25,726 nucleotides of DNA from JBOFDK01 sp051650305 (GCA_051650305.1 JBOFIT010000016.1:1-25726); one strand, 5' to 3'. Positions 8,429 to 15,723 are shown, counted from the stretch's first letter. Numbers and translations: made by a program. Notes: a model not told the origin generated them from the letters alone.

Positions 8429-8534
8429 CCAGTAAAGCGTCGATAGCACGATTGATGAAATGAGAGGGAGATTCCATACTGCTTTGGTAAATAAAGCTAA
8501 TACTAAACTTAGGGCCAAAGTAGCACCCCAATTC
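8429..8534 (+). promoter_or_regulatory. structured 5' leader of the yabE-like mRNA (unassigned)
   Basis: This segment is less AT-rich than the surrounding spacer and can fold. CGTCGAT pairs with ATTGATG around 8437-8456. CTGCTTTGG near 8478-8487 pairs with CCAAAGTAG near 8516-8524, nine pairs including one G-U. The region ends just before the ribosome site. I compared it from memory with T-box, c-di-GMP, c-di-AMP (ydaO), SAM, lysine, TPP and purine elements and found no convincing core. A long ORF crosses it, but the real gene starts at 8547. Confidence 0.4.
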
Positions 8535-8541
8535 AAGGAGG
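8535..8541 (+). promoter_or_regulatory. ribosome binding site fixing the yabE start at 8547
   Basis: AAGGAGG with five-base spacing to ATG 8547 selects this start over an in-frame ATG at 8460. The upstream ATG has no comparable site and would put a basic extension before the signal sequence. Confidence 0.85.
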
Positions 8542-8546
8542 TAATC

Positions 8547-9569
8547 ATGAAAAATCGAAGTAGGATAGCTTTAATGGTTGGAGCGTTGTTTCTTTTAGGA
8601 ACAGGAAGCATTACAGCATACCAATCAATGTCAAATACAATTGCAATTGTAGATGACGGTAAAGTGACTCAGTACGAAACATTAGATCTTTATGTAGGAG
8701 ATGTATTAGAGAACCAAGAGATTGTACTAGGCGAACAAGACACCATCATGCCTAGCGTAGGTACAAAGGTAGAAGACGGTACAAAGATTATTATTCATAG
8801 ATGGAAACCAACAGTTCATGTAACACATAACGGTGTCACTACTACATTTAGAACAGATGAAAAGACAGTGGGCGATGTTCTTAAATTAAGAAACATCACT
8901 TTGACAGAGGGTAGTGAATGTTCACAACCTGTAGATACAGAAGTAACAGATAGAATGGCAATAGACATTAAGACAAGAGAAGTTGTAACAGAAGTCATTC
9001 AGCAGGAGATACCTTTCGAAACTCAAGTAGAGTATACGAAAGACCTTAAGCCTGATGAAGAAAAAGTTGTTACAGAAGGTAAACCTGGAGTAAAAGAAAG
9101 TATCGTAGAAATCGTGCAATTTGGTGGAGAGGTTATCGCTGAAACCACTAAAAATGAAGAGGTAATTATGGAGCCTCAAGCAAAAGTAGTACAACAGGGC
9201 ATCAAAAATGCAATTGTAGACCCTGAAACTGGAAAAGTATATGAATATACAAAGGCTTTAACATTAGAAGCAACTGCGTATACAGATATACCTGGAGATA
9301 GATGGGAAGGAATCACAGCTACAGGAAGACCTACATTTTTAGGGATGGTAGCAGTAGATCCAAAGGTTATACCACTTAATACAGTTCTTTATGTAGAAGG
9401 ATACGGTATAGCAATTGCAGGAGATACTGGTGGGGCTATTAAAGGCCACGATATTGATCTATTCTTTGAGACAAGTAAAGAAGTATACAGTTTTGGACGA
9501 CGCCAAAAAGAAGTATACATCTTAAAAGATCAGTCAATAGATGTTCAAAAAGAACGTAAAAATAATTAA
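8547..9569 (+). CDS. yabE: YabE-like cell-wall protein (DUF348, G5 and 3D domains)
   Basis: This is a 340-residue exported peptidoglycan-active protein. A signal or anchor helix lies at residues 6-25. Two DUF348 repeats follow (about 31-70 and 88-128, each with VGDVL), then a G5 domain (about 144-215) and a C-terminal 3D domain (about 242-325). The 3D domain has TAYT, ATGRPT, DPKVIPL and the aspartates of DTGG (293) and HDIDLFF (302, 304), which give the double-psi barrel its likely lytic transglycosylase activity. Bacillus YabE and actinobacterial RpfB share this layout. It lies between tatD and ksgA as in Bacillus, but rnmV, which normally separates it from ksgA, is absent. A palindrome over the promoter and a structured leader suggest control at two levels. 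Confidence 0.92.
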   Translation: MKNRSRIALMVGALFLLGTGSITAYQSMSNTIAIVDDGKVTQYETLDLYVGDVLENQEIVLGEQDTIMPSVGTKVEDGTKIIIHRWKPTVHVTHNGVTTTFRTDEKTVGDVLKLRNITLTEGSECSQPVDTEVTDRMAIDIKTREVVTEVIQQEIPFETQVEYTKDLKPDEEKVVTEGKPGVKESIVEIVQFGGEVIAETTKNEEVIMEPQAKVVQQGIKNAIVDPETGKVYEYTKALTLEATAYTDIPGDRWEGITATGRPTFLGMVAVDPKVIPLNTVLYVEGYGIAIAGDTGGAIKGHDIDLFFETSKEVYSFGRRQKEVYILKDQSIDVQKERKNN

Positions 9570-9577
9570 ACATAAAG

Positions 9578-9615
9578 CTAAAGGGACTGTTTTATAGCAG
9601 TCCCTTTAGTTTGTT
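9578..9615 (+). terminator. intrinsic terminator after the yabE-like gene
   Basis: CTAAAGGGACTG (9578-9589) pairs perfectly with CAGTCCCTTTAG (9598-9609), followed by TTTGTT. It occupies most of the gap to ksgA. Confidence 0.85.
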
Positions 9616-9655
9616 ATTTATTTATGGTATGATACACCAAGAAGGAGTGAAAACT

Positions 9656-10525
9656 ATGCAAAAGATCGCAACAGCAGAAGGTACAAAAGCAGTACTCAAT
9701 AAATATCCATTTGTATTTCAAAAGAAATTCGGACAAAACTTTCTTATAGATCCTCACGTACTAGACAAAATCATCAGAGCGGCAGATATTACGAAAGAGG
9801 ACTGTGTCATAGAGATTGGACCAGGAATCGGTAGTGTAACGCAAGCCTTAATTGAAAATGCAGGCAAGGTTATTTCAATCGAAATCGATAATCAGCTCAT
9901 TCCTATTTTGACAGAGCAATTCGGAAATGAACCAAACTTTAATCTGATTCATCAAGATGTATTAAAGGTAGACTTAAGAGAACTTATCGCGAAGGAATCT
10001 CCTAATAAACGTATAAAAGTTGTAGCAAACTTGCCATACTATATTACGACGCCTATCATTATGGCATTACTTGAGCATGAGTTACCAATAGAGAGCATTA
10101 CGGTTATGGTACAGAAGGAAGTAGCAGATAGACTAGCTTCTGGGCCAGGAAGCAAGCAATACGGAGCTATTACTGTATCTATTAATTATTATGCAGATAC
10201 GTATTTAGTGGCTAATGTACCACAGAATTGCTTTATGCCACGACCAAATGTAGATTCAGCGGTTATTAAGCTGACACTTCATGAAAAGCCACCAGTAGAG
10301 GTGCAAAACAAAGCACAGCTTCTAAAAATCATTAGAGCAGCCTTCTCTCAAAGAAGAAAGACATTGCTTAATACCCTTATGGCAAATGGTGATCTAGGGG
10401 TTGCGAAAGACCAGTTAAAAGAGATGCTGGACGAAAGCGGCATTGGAAGCAACACAAGAGGAGAGACTCTCTCATTAGAAAGATTCGCTATGCTATCAGA
10501 TTACATCGATGCACATAGAGGATAG
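9656..10525 (+). CDS. ksgA: 16S rRNA (A1518/A1519-N6,N6)-dimethyltransferase
   Basis: KsgA (RsmA) transfers four methyl groups from S-adenosylmethionine to two adjacent adenines near the 3' end of 16S rRNA in late small-subunit assembly. It carries the start block KKFGQNFLID (residues 23-32), the SAM-binding loop EIGPGIGS (53-60), the acidic IEID, the catalytic NLPYY (125-129), FMPRPNVDSAV and the C-terminal FSQRRKTLLN. The 289-residue length is normal. GAAGGAGTG eight bases before ATG 9656 chooses this start; an in-frame ATG at 9611 lies inside the terminator T-run and has no ribosome site. A TATGAT at 9628-9633 could be its -10 element. Confidence 0.97.
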   Translation: MQKIATAEGTKAVLNKYPFVFQKKFGQNFLIDPHVLDKIIRAADITKEDCVIEIGPGIGSVTQALIENAGKVISIEIDNQLIPILTEQFGNEPNFNLIHQDVLKVDLRELIAKESPNKRIKVVANLPYYITTPIIMALLEHELPIESITVMVQKEVADRLASGPGSKQYGAITVSINYYADTYLVANVPQNCFMPRPNVDSAVIKLTLHEKPPVEVQNKAQLLKIIRAAFSQRRKTLLNTLMANGDLGVAKDQLKEMLDESGIGSNTRGETLSLERFAMLSDYIDAHRG

Positions 10526-10609
10526 GCATAATCACTAAAAAAAGAGTGCAATAATTAGAGAAATGTGATAATGTAATAAATGAATATTTATCCAGTAGGA
10601 GGAAGACAA

Positions 10610-10990
10610 ATGAATAAGAAAATCGTAGCAACAGCTAAAGCACCACAAGCAATCGGCCCATACTCACAAGCAGTTATCGCAGGAGAAATGGTATTTACTT
10701 CAGGACAATTAGGTATGGATCCTGAGACAATGGAATTAGGCGAGACAGTACAAGAGCAAGCACACCAAGCATGCAAAAACCTTATTGCTATCTTAGAAGA
10801 AGCAGGAAGCTGTATCGAAAACGTTGTTAAAACAACAGTATTCCTTGATGATATCAATGATTTCGTAGCTGTAAATGAAATTTACGCACAATACTTCAAA
10901 GAGCCATTCCCAGCTAGAAGTGCTATTGAAATTGCAAAACTTCCAAAAGCTGCTAAAGTAGAAATCGAAGCGATTGCTCTATTAAAATAA
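10610..10990 (+). CDS. ridA: RidA/YjgF family 2-iminobutanoate/2-iminopropanoate deaminase
   Basis: RidA hydrolyses the reactive enamine/imine intermediates released by PLP-dependent dehydratases such as threonine dehydratase, protecting PLP enzymes. Signatures are AIGPYSQAV near the N-terminus, FTSGQLG, and FPARSAIEIAKLP with the arginine that binds the substrate carboxylate, then VEIEAIALL at the end. From ATG 10610 the protein is 126 residues, the standard size of these trimers; AGGAGG precedes it. An upstream in-frame ATG at 10580 would add ten residues without a ribosome site. Spacing of 84 bases from ksgA and an extended -10-like TGTGATAAT near 10564 suggest its own promoter. Confidence 0.95.
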   Translation: MNKKIVATAKAPQAIGPYSQAVIAGEMVFTSGQLGMDPETMELGETVQEQAHQACKNLIAILEEAGSCIENVVKTTVFLDDINDFVAVNEIYAQYFKEPFPARSAIEIAKLPKAAKVEIEAIALLK

Positions 10991-11005
10991 TAAATGATAC
11001 ATCTG

Positions 11006-11038
11006 AAACTACCTCATTTTGAATGAGGTAGTTTTTTT
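11006..11038 (+). terminator. intrinsic terminator after ridA
   Basis: A perfect 13-pair stem (AAACTACCTCATT with AATGAGGTAGTTT, three-base loop) is followed by a seven-T run. Confidence 0.93.
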
Positions 11039-11126
11039 GTACAGAGAAATACAGGGTTACAGGTATATTCCCACCGAAGTTTTCATATATATGAACTAAG
11101 TTTGTACTAGAAAAGAGGAGTATATT

Positions 11127-12212
11127 ATGTATGTAAACACTTTTATATGTTTAGAAGAAAATGTTTCGGGGTATGGAAAAAATAAGAAACACCCTAGTGG
11201 TCATGTGACGATAACGTCTCCTGGCGTAGTGAAATGCTACATACAAGATCTTGGCAAAATAGCAAAACCTTATATGGTGTACTTAGTAAGTAAAAAAATG
11301 AATAAGGCTATTAGATTGGGAAATATTAACTGTCCAGAAGAGACAAAGCAAACAACTTGGAAAATAGATCAAAACAATATACAAGGGTCAGGCGTTACAG
11401 CTAAAGACATTGATTGTATCGTAGTCATTGTAGAAGGTGAAACCATTGGTAATACCGATACCGTATTGGCAGGGTACACAGGTGACAAATACTTAACCAC
11501 AAGCCTTATCGAGCATGCATTACCTAAAAAGCAAGCGACAAAACCAGAAGTCAAACCAATGCCAATGCCAAAACCAGAACCAAAACCAGAAGTTAAACCA
11601 GAAGTTAAACCAGAACCAAAACCAGAAGTTAAACCAATGCCAAAACCAGAGCCAAAGCCAGAACCAGCCCAGCCAGGTGAGGGGCCAGGTCCTGTAATTA
11701 TTCCAACCGAGAAACCAAATACATCAGGACAGTGCGAATACGGCTTCCAAGTGAAAGATGGCATGGTAGAGCAAGAAATCATAGAAAAAATCAAAGAAAT
11801 TATTAATAGTCAGCAAGCACAAACGGCGTCAAAAGAATCATTAGAACGTCAAGTATTATCCCAAGTAGAAAAATTCTTGGATAAAGGTAATATAGAAGAT
11901 AAATTAAATCAAGACTATAAAGATCTTCAAGTGCAAATGGAGACAGTCATTAATAAAGGTGTAGATGAACTTGATAGAGCTGAGGAAGTATCAGGCCAAG
12001 AAGAAATCGAGAGCTTTTGGGAAGAAGAAAACGCTGATGTAGAAGGTGTAGAGGATGCGGAGAATTATATAGAGCCACATCGTTATGAAGACTATACAGC
12101 ACAACAAGAAGCGTTTTTGAATGATATTGAAAAGGTGCTTTACAATATTCAAGAAAAAATGCAAGAAGAGATGAAACAAAAAAAAAACAATCCGCAGAGA
12201 AACCGCTGGTAG
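11127..12212 (+). CDS. Pro/Lys/Glu-repeat protein, N-terminal part of a frame-split gene
   Basis: The 361-residue product has three parts. Residues 1-135 look like a beta-rich domain (SGHVTITSPG, MVYLVSKK, IVVIVEGE). Residues 139-188 are an extended repeat built from KPE, KPEV and KPMP units, encoded by near-identical 12-18-base repeats at about 11541-11690. Residues 205-350 are acidic, helical and probably coiled coil. The frame ends in TAG at 12210-12212, soon after an A10 run. The -1 frame continues without a stop into the domain at 12257-12607, which has no ribosome site of its own. I read the two as one gene of about 493 residues. There is no signal peptide. The layout recalls clostridial proteins with a small N-terminal beta domain, a variable linker and a C-terminal DUF6128-like domain (name from memory). 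Function is unknown. Confidence 0.75.
   Translation: MYVNTFICLEENVSGYGKNKKHPSGHVTITSPGVVKCYIQDLGKIAKPYMVYLVSKKMNKAIRLGNINCPEETKQTTWKIDQNNIQGSGVTAKDIDCIVVIVEGETIGNTDTVLAGYTGDKYLTTSLIEHALPKKQATKPEVKPMPMPKPEPKPEVKPEVKPEPKPEVKPMPKPEPKPEPAQPGEGPGPVIIPTEKPNTSGQCEYGFQVKDGMVEQEIIEKIKEIINSQQAQTASKESLERQVLSQVEKFLDKGNIEDKLNQDYKDLQVQMETVINKGVDELDRAEEVSGQEEIESFWEEENADVEGVEDAENYIEPHRYEDYTAQQEAFLNDIEKVLYNIQEKMQEEMKQKKNNPQRNRW
12178..12188 (+). other. A10 tract with slippery heptamer A AAA AAC (candidate -1 frameshift site)
   Basis: Ten consecutive A residues (12178-12187) are followed by C. In the zero frame the last codons are AAA AAC preceded by A, which exactly fits the X XXY YYZ heptamer of -1 programmed frameshifting (12182-12188). 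A -1 shift here joins the 11127 frame to the frame at 12257-12607. An A10 run also invites polymerase slippage, replication indels and sequencing error. I see no strong 3' hairpin; upstream only the weak purine run AAGAAGAG resembles a Shine-Dalgarno stimulator. Confidence 0.6.
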
Positions 12213-12256
12213 ACGATAGAAACGAAAATGTACATGTATCCGATGAACAGAAATTA

Positions 12257-12607
12257 ATGCGTCTAAGAGATATATTTGAGTATTCAGATACAATCCAACC
12301 ATTTAATGAAGAAGATGCAAATATAGATTGGATACGTCTTTCTATGGCAGAGCTCATGTCTATAAAGCAATTTTCTTATGAATGGTGTACACAGTCTTTC
12401 ATAACACTTAGCTACCATAAGTTTGGCTTTTTGCTACTAGGAAGGGATAAGAAGCTTGAGGAATATTATATAGGGATACCAGACATATATGATCCAAAAC
12501 AACGCTATATATTATCTCTAGACAAAATAGAAAGATTCCGTTTTAGAGATGAAAACAATGTAAGTAAACCAGGCGCATATGGATACTGGATAGCAAGGGT
12601 GCATTAA
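12257..12607 (+). CDS. C-terminal domain of the frame-split gene (DUF6128-like)
   Basis: From the first ATG this frame gives 116 residues, but it is open well upstream of that ATG, back through the A10 run at 12178-12187, and the extra residues (DDRNENVHVSD...) look like natural linker. No Shine-Dalgarno sequence precedes ATG 12257, so independent translation is unlikely. The domain has LSYHKFGFLLLGR, YYIGIPDIYDPKQRYIL and a final GAYGYWIARV. This is the pattern of a clostridial domain that I remember as DUF6128, usually found at the end of longer proteins with a hydrophobic start to each strand. It is encoded in the -1 frame relative to 11127. It is either reached by frameshifting or separated by a recent mutation or a sequencing error. 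Confidence 0.65.
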   Translation: MRLRDIFEYSDTIQPFNEEDANIDWIRLSMAELMSIKQFSYEWCTQSFITLSYHKFGFLLLGRDKKLEEYYIGIPDIYDPKQRYILSLDKIERFRFRDENNVSKPGAYGYWIARVH

Positions 12608-12623
12608 TAATGCACTCTTTTTT
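12597..12623 (+). terminator. intrinsic terminator overlapping the stop of the split gene
   Basis: GGTGCATTA and TAATGCACT form a short-loop stem that includes the stop codon, followed by seven T residues. Confidence 0.7.
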
Positions 12624-12722
12624 TGGAAGATAAAAACTTATGCAGGACATTACGATTCATGTTAAAATATAGAACTATAGAAAGTAGTTACTATAAACGT
12701 TATAGAAAGTGAAGGAATGCAT

Positions 12723-13364
12723 ATGAGATTAAGAAGAGACCCTAGAGCAGCTGAATATCTAGAAAATGATGATAGAGTAATTAAGAACCCAACAGAATGG
12801 AAAGGTAAGTGGAAAGCATTCTTTGGTAATGACAATCCAATCCATGTAGAATTCGGATGTGGAAAAGGAGGCTTTATCACAGAGCTTGCTAGAAGAAATC
12901 CAGATGTTAATTATATAGCAGCAGAAAGAGCGGAGACAGTCGTTTATAAAGCATGCAAAAAAGCTAATAAAGAAGATGTACCAGAAAATCTTTGTTTCTT
13001 ATTTGTGGATGTAGCAGAATGTAGAGACATTTTTGAAGATGGAGAAGTAGGAAGAATGTATCTTAATTTCTCAGATCCATGGCCAAAAAACAGGCAGGCA
13101 CATAGACGATTAACTTATCGTGAATTCTTAAGAAAATATGCATGTATTTTAGATGCACAAGGAGAATTACACTTCAAGACAGATAACAAGGGGTTATTCG
13201 CATCTTCTATAGAAGAGTTCTCTTTAGAAGGATGGCAAATGAAGAATGTGACCCTTGATCTTCATAATAGTGGAATGGAAGATAACATCATGACTGAATA
13301 TGAGAAGAAGTTCTCAGAGTTAGGATTTACAATTAATAGACTTGAAGCTGTACCGAAACGATAA
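12723..13364 (+). CDS. trmB: tRNA (guanine-N7-)-methyltransferase
   Basis: TrmB methylates N7 of guanine 46 in the tRNA variable loop using S-adenosylmethionine. The product begins MRLRRDPRA, the usual TrmB start. It has the SAM motif VEFGCGKGGFI, then IAAERA, and the family signature NFSDPWPKNRQAHRRL followed by HFKTDN and an EYEKKF C-terminal helix. From ATG 12723 it is 213 residues, normal for the family. An ATG two codons upstream (12717) touches the AAGGA ribosome site, so 12723 with six-base spacing is the better start. It is flanked by a terminator upstream and a small gene 56 bases downstream. Confidence 0.96.
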   Translation: MRLRRDPRAAEYLENDDRVIKNPTEWKGKWKAFFGNDNPIHVEFGCGKGGFITELARRNPDVNYIAAERAETVVYKACKKANKEDVPENLCFLFVDVAECRDIFEDGEVGRMYLNFSDPWPKNRQAHRRLTYREFLRKYACILDAQGELHFKTDNKGLFASSIEEFSLEGWQMKNVTLDLHNSGMEDNIMTEYEKKFSELGFTINRLEAVPKR

Positions 13365-13420
13365 CAATTTAAGCAGGCACTTCATATATTGGTAAGAGAT
13401 GGCTATAATGAGGTGAAAAA

Positions 13421-13630
13421 ATGAAATTGCAGCAAAAAGTACAGTATAAGTTAAAGAATTTCTTGTATGATCAAGAAAGAAAAAAGAGTAATAAACCAAT
13501 CAAAACTGTGGAAAGCACTGCACAGGATTCATCCACAACGAAAGTGAAAAGCGCTCTTAATGAGATTGATGAATATATTGGAGAAAAGATGCAACACATG
13601 TCACTCCCTAAAATGAAAAAAAATGAATAG
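13421..13630 (+). CDS. small basic protein, 69 aa, function unknown
   Basis: The frame starts at ATG 13421 after GAGGTG with six-base spacing. The protein is basic and hydrophilic, with an N-terminal amphipathic helix (about residues 1-24), a Ser/Thr-rich middle and a second helix (about 43-60). It has no cysteine, no membrane segment and no motif I know. It lies 56 bases after trmB on the same strand with no clear terminator between, so it may be cotranscribed. The ribosome site and position support a real gene; no function is proposed. Confidence 0.6.
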   Translation: MKLQQKVQYKLKNFLYDQERKKSNKPIKTVESTAQDSSTTKVKSALNEIDEYIGEKMQHMSLPKMKKNE

Positions 13631-13681
13631 CTCTAACTAGATAAAGTCATACTAAAAAAAGAAAAACTCTTTGACCAAATC

Positions 13682-13710
13682 TTGAAAAGTACAATAAGAT
13701 GTATTATACT
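13682..13710 (+). promoter_or_regulatory. SigA-type promoter of trxA
   Basis: TTGAAA (13682-13687) and TATACT (13705-13710) are 17 bases apart. A second set, TTGACC (13671-13676) with TAAGAT (13695-13700) at 18 bases, overlaps it. An inverted repeat TATTATACT/AGTATAATA (13702-13727) covers the -10 element and start region. Confidence 0.6.
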
Positions 13711-13762
13711 CTTAGTATAGTATAATATTATAATATTGCAATATATTAAAGGAGGACAAAAA

Positions 13763-14080
13763 ATGGCGTTTCAATTTACAGATGCAAATTTTGCTGAAGA
13801 AGCATTACAATCAAATATTCCGGTAGTAGTAGACTTTTATGCGGACTGGTGTGGACCATGTAAGATGATGTCTCCTATTATAGATGAACTAAGTGTTCAA
13901 TACGAAGGAAAAGCTAAAATAGGTAAAGTAAACACAGACGAAAATAGAGGCATTGCTTCAAAGTATAACATTATGAGTATTCCTACAATCCTTGTTATTA
14001 AAGGTGGAGAAGTAGTAGATACAATCGTAGGTGCTTTACCAAAAGCTGTATTAGAAGAAAAAATCAATAAAGTACTATAA
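13763..14080 (+). CDS. trxA: thioredoxin
   Basis: This is a 105-residue classical thioredoxin that reduces protein disulfides in the cytoplasm using electrons from thioredoxin reductase. The active site WCGPCKM is at residues 29-35 (C30, C33). The buried Asp of VVVDFYA and the cis-proline loop MSIPTILV are present, and the length is standard. AAAGGAGG six bases before ATG 13763 fixes the start; an in-frame ATG at 13736 has no ribosome site and lies close to the predicted transcription start. It is a single-gene unit with its own promoter and a bidirectional terminator. No reductase gene is nearby. Confidence 0.96.
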   Translation: MAFQFTDANFAEEALQSNIPVVVDFYADWCGPCKMMSPIIDELSVQYEGKAKIGKVNTDENRGIASKYNIMSIPTILVIKGGEVVDTIVGALPKAVLEEKINKVL

Positions 14081-14081
14081 A

Positions 14082-14118
14082 AAATAAAAGTGCAACTTAG
14101 GTTGCACTTTTATTTTTT
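14082..14118. terminator. bidirectional terminator between trxA and an AI-2E-family gene
   Basis: AAATAAAAGTGCAAC pairs perfectly with GTTGCACTTTTATTT around a TTAG loop. T runs occur on both strands. The stem overlaps the stop codon of the minus-strand gene. Confidence 0.9.
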
Positions 14119-15372
14119 TGCTTTAGATTTAAATAATGTTATAGGTGGTGTTGATTTTAATGGGGTAGGAATAATCTCATCTGGAGAAAGCTTTGGTAAC
14201 TCAATGGCTTTATGAGAAAGCTTTCTATCTAGCCATTTATTGATGGTTGATAAGATAACTGCTAGTATAGGTGAAGCAAAGAACATACCTAGAGGGCCCC
14301 ATAAAGCACCACCGATAGTAATAGCTGATATAATCCAAAATGGTGTAATCCCGATGGAATCTCCAAGGATTTTAGGTCCTAGATATAAACCATCAAATTG
14401 TTGAAGGAATAAAATAAAGATACCGACGATTAAGGCTGGTATAAAGCCTTCGAATAAAGTAAGTGCTACTGCAGGGATGGCACCAATAAATGGACCAAAA
14501 TAAGGAATCATATTAGAGATACCTACAATCAATGCAAGAAGAAGTGCATAAGGGTTTCCAAAAAGTGATAAACCGATAAAACACATCACACCAATGATTA
14601 AAGAGTCGAGAGATTTACCTACGAAAAACTTAGTAATGGTATGGTGTGCTTCTCCAGTGAAATCGATAATCTTCTGAGCGATAGATTGTTTTAATACCGC
14701 ATAGGTTAAACGCTTACTACCATTAACAAAAGTTTCTTTTTGCATGAGGGCGTAGATTGCAATGACAAATCCAATAACGAGATCAAGGATGATGCCTGTA
14801 AAACTCATAGCGCTAGAAATGATACTATCAATCAAAGATGAAATGTTAGAAACATTAAAGAAACTTGAAATGACAGTTGGATCAAGTATTTGCTTGATGA
14901 TATTTTGAACTTCTGGGAAATTAATATTAGCAGCAATGGTTTCTTCTAGCTGTATAATGGCTTCCTTACATGCATTAATATAAAGTGGTGCATTGGTAGC
15001 CAGTATCTTAAGGTTTTCGAATATCTCTGGAACGAGGAATTTGATAGAAAAGAAAAGTGTACTAAATAAACATAAATACACAATGATAATACAGAGAATA
15101 CGAATACGCTTAAAATGGTGAGGTAATTGAGGTTTTGCCCATTTGATGAGATGCTTTTCAAAGAAACTCATGATTGGATTCATAAGATAGGCAATAAGAA
15201 GTCCATAAAGGATAGGGGTAAAGATATTAATAAAGCTTTTGAAACCCGAGTAAACATGAGGTAAAATATTATCTGTATTAGATGACGCTCTATACGTAAA
15301 GATACTAATGCAGATGACTAACAGTGTATAAAGTGCAATTTTTAAGTATTTAGAATCCCAGTACTTGTTCAA
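14110..15372 (-). CDS. AI-2E family (PF01594) membrane permease
   Basis: This is an integral membrane protein of about 420 residues with some seven to eight membrane spans and the family core NMIPYFGPFIGAIP followed by QQFDGLYLGPKILGDSIGI and WGPLGMFFASP. Family members have been linked to autoinducer-2 export, Na+/H+ exchange and other export; the substrate cannot be read here. AGGAGG (15380-15385) abuts ATG 15378, which is too close, so I choose TTG 15372 with seven-base spacing. The C-terminus is a Lys/Pro-rich cytoplasmic tail. It is transcribed alone from a promoter at 15410-15438. The plus-strand permease at 20176 shares the same core motifs more closely than the YtvI-like one at 16476. 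Confidence 0.88.
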   Translation of the reverse strand: MNKYWDSKYLKIALYTLLVICISIFTYRASSNTDNILPHVYSGFKSFINIFTPILYGLLIAYLMNPIMSFFEKHLIKWAKPQLPHHFKRIRILCIIIVYLCLFSTLFFSIKFLVPEIFENLKILATNAPLYINACKEAIIQLEETIAANINFPEVQNIIKQILDPTVISSFFNVSNISSLIDSIISSAMSFTGIILDLVIGFVIAIYALMQKETFVNGSKRLTYAVLKQSIAQKIIDFTGEAHHTITKFFVGKSLDSLIIGVMCFIGLSLFGNPYALLLALIVGISNMIPYFGPFIGAIPAVALTLFEGFIPALIVGIFILFLQQFDGLYLGPKILGDSIGITPFWIISAITIGGALWGPLGMFFASPILAVILSTINKWLDRKLSHKAIELPKLSPDEIIPTPLKSTPPITLFKSKAKK

Positions 15373-15379
15373 GGGCATA

Positions 15380-15385
15380 CCTCCT
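15380..15385 (-). promoter_or_regulatory. ribosome binding site favouring a TTG start at 15372
   Basis: AGGAGG on the minus strand lies one base from ATG 15378 but seven bases from TTG 15372. The spacing decides for TTG. Confidence 0.65.
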
Positions 15386-15409
15386 GTATGTAAGTGTTAT
15401 ATTTATTTT

Positions 15410-15438
15410 AACATAGGACATACTTTAAATATAGACAA
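15410..15438 (-). promoter_or_regulatory. SigA-type promoter of the minus-strand AI-2E-family gene
   Basis: On the minus strand TTGTCT (15433-15438) and TATGTT (15410-15415) are 17 bases apart, upstream of the AGGAGG site. Confidence 0.55.
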
Positions 15439-15508
15439 ATAGTAGCAAAATTAAGCAAAAGGGGTATAATAAAGGTACAAATAATAAGTATAGAAAGTAG
15501 GCGATAAA

Positions 15509-15664
15509 ATGAAAGAAAAATATATGTGTCCTGAGTGTGGGCAACAAGAAGTAGAAAAAGTAAATGCATGTGGTTCTAGTACGTATTTTTGTAATAACTG
15601 TAAGAAGCTCATCTCTAAAAGTAGAATAGAAGAAAATGACAAAATGAAAAAAGAAGAAAAATAA
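15509..15664 (+). CDS. small zinc-ribbon protein, 51 aa
   Basis: ATG 15509 opens a 51-residue frame ending TAA at 15662-15664. The protein has MCPECG (C7, C10) and FCNNCK (C28, C31), a four-cysteine zinc ribbon, plus C21, and then a Lys/Glu-rich C-terminal helix. Such small ribbons bind structural zinc and may contact nucleic acid or a partner, but no role is assigned. A TATAAT at 15465-15470 is upstream with a weak -35; the ribosome site (AGTAGG) is modest. The gene ends five bases before the tRNA promoter. It was probably overlooked because of its length; the paired CxxC motifs are strong evidence that it is real. Confidence 0.75.
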   Translation: MKEKYMCPECGQQEVEKVNACGSSTYFCNNCKKLISKSRIEENDKMKKEEK

Positions 15665-15668
15665 GTGC

Positions 15669-15697
15669 TTGACAAAAGTCCTAAGTTTATATATAAT
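15669..15697 (+). promoter_or_regulatory. consensus promoter of tRNA-Leu
   Basis: TTGACA (15669-15674), a 17-base spacer and TATAAT (15692-15697) match the vegetative consensus at every position. The tRNA begins 26 bases later. Confidence 0.9.
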
Positions 15698-15723
15698 AAG
15701 TATTGTCTTAAAAAACTTAATAC

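Noticed and set aside
8460..8546. N-terminal extension of the yabE-like protein
   Set aside because: Although in frame, it has no ribosome site, is basic and precedes the signal helix. The AAGGAGG at 8535-8541 points to ATG 8547.
11515..11697. Plus-strand frame rich in Gln, Asn and Lys inside the split gene
   Set aside because: It is the shifted reading of the KPE repeat, with no ribosome site; the zero frame has clear domain structure on both sides.
13381..13409. TTCATA-17-TATAAT promoter-like pair before the 69-aa gene
   Set aside because: Transcription would begin about five bases before the ATG, inside the ribosome site, so it could not drive a normal leader for this gene.
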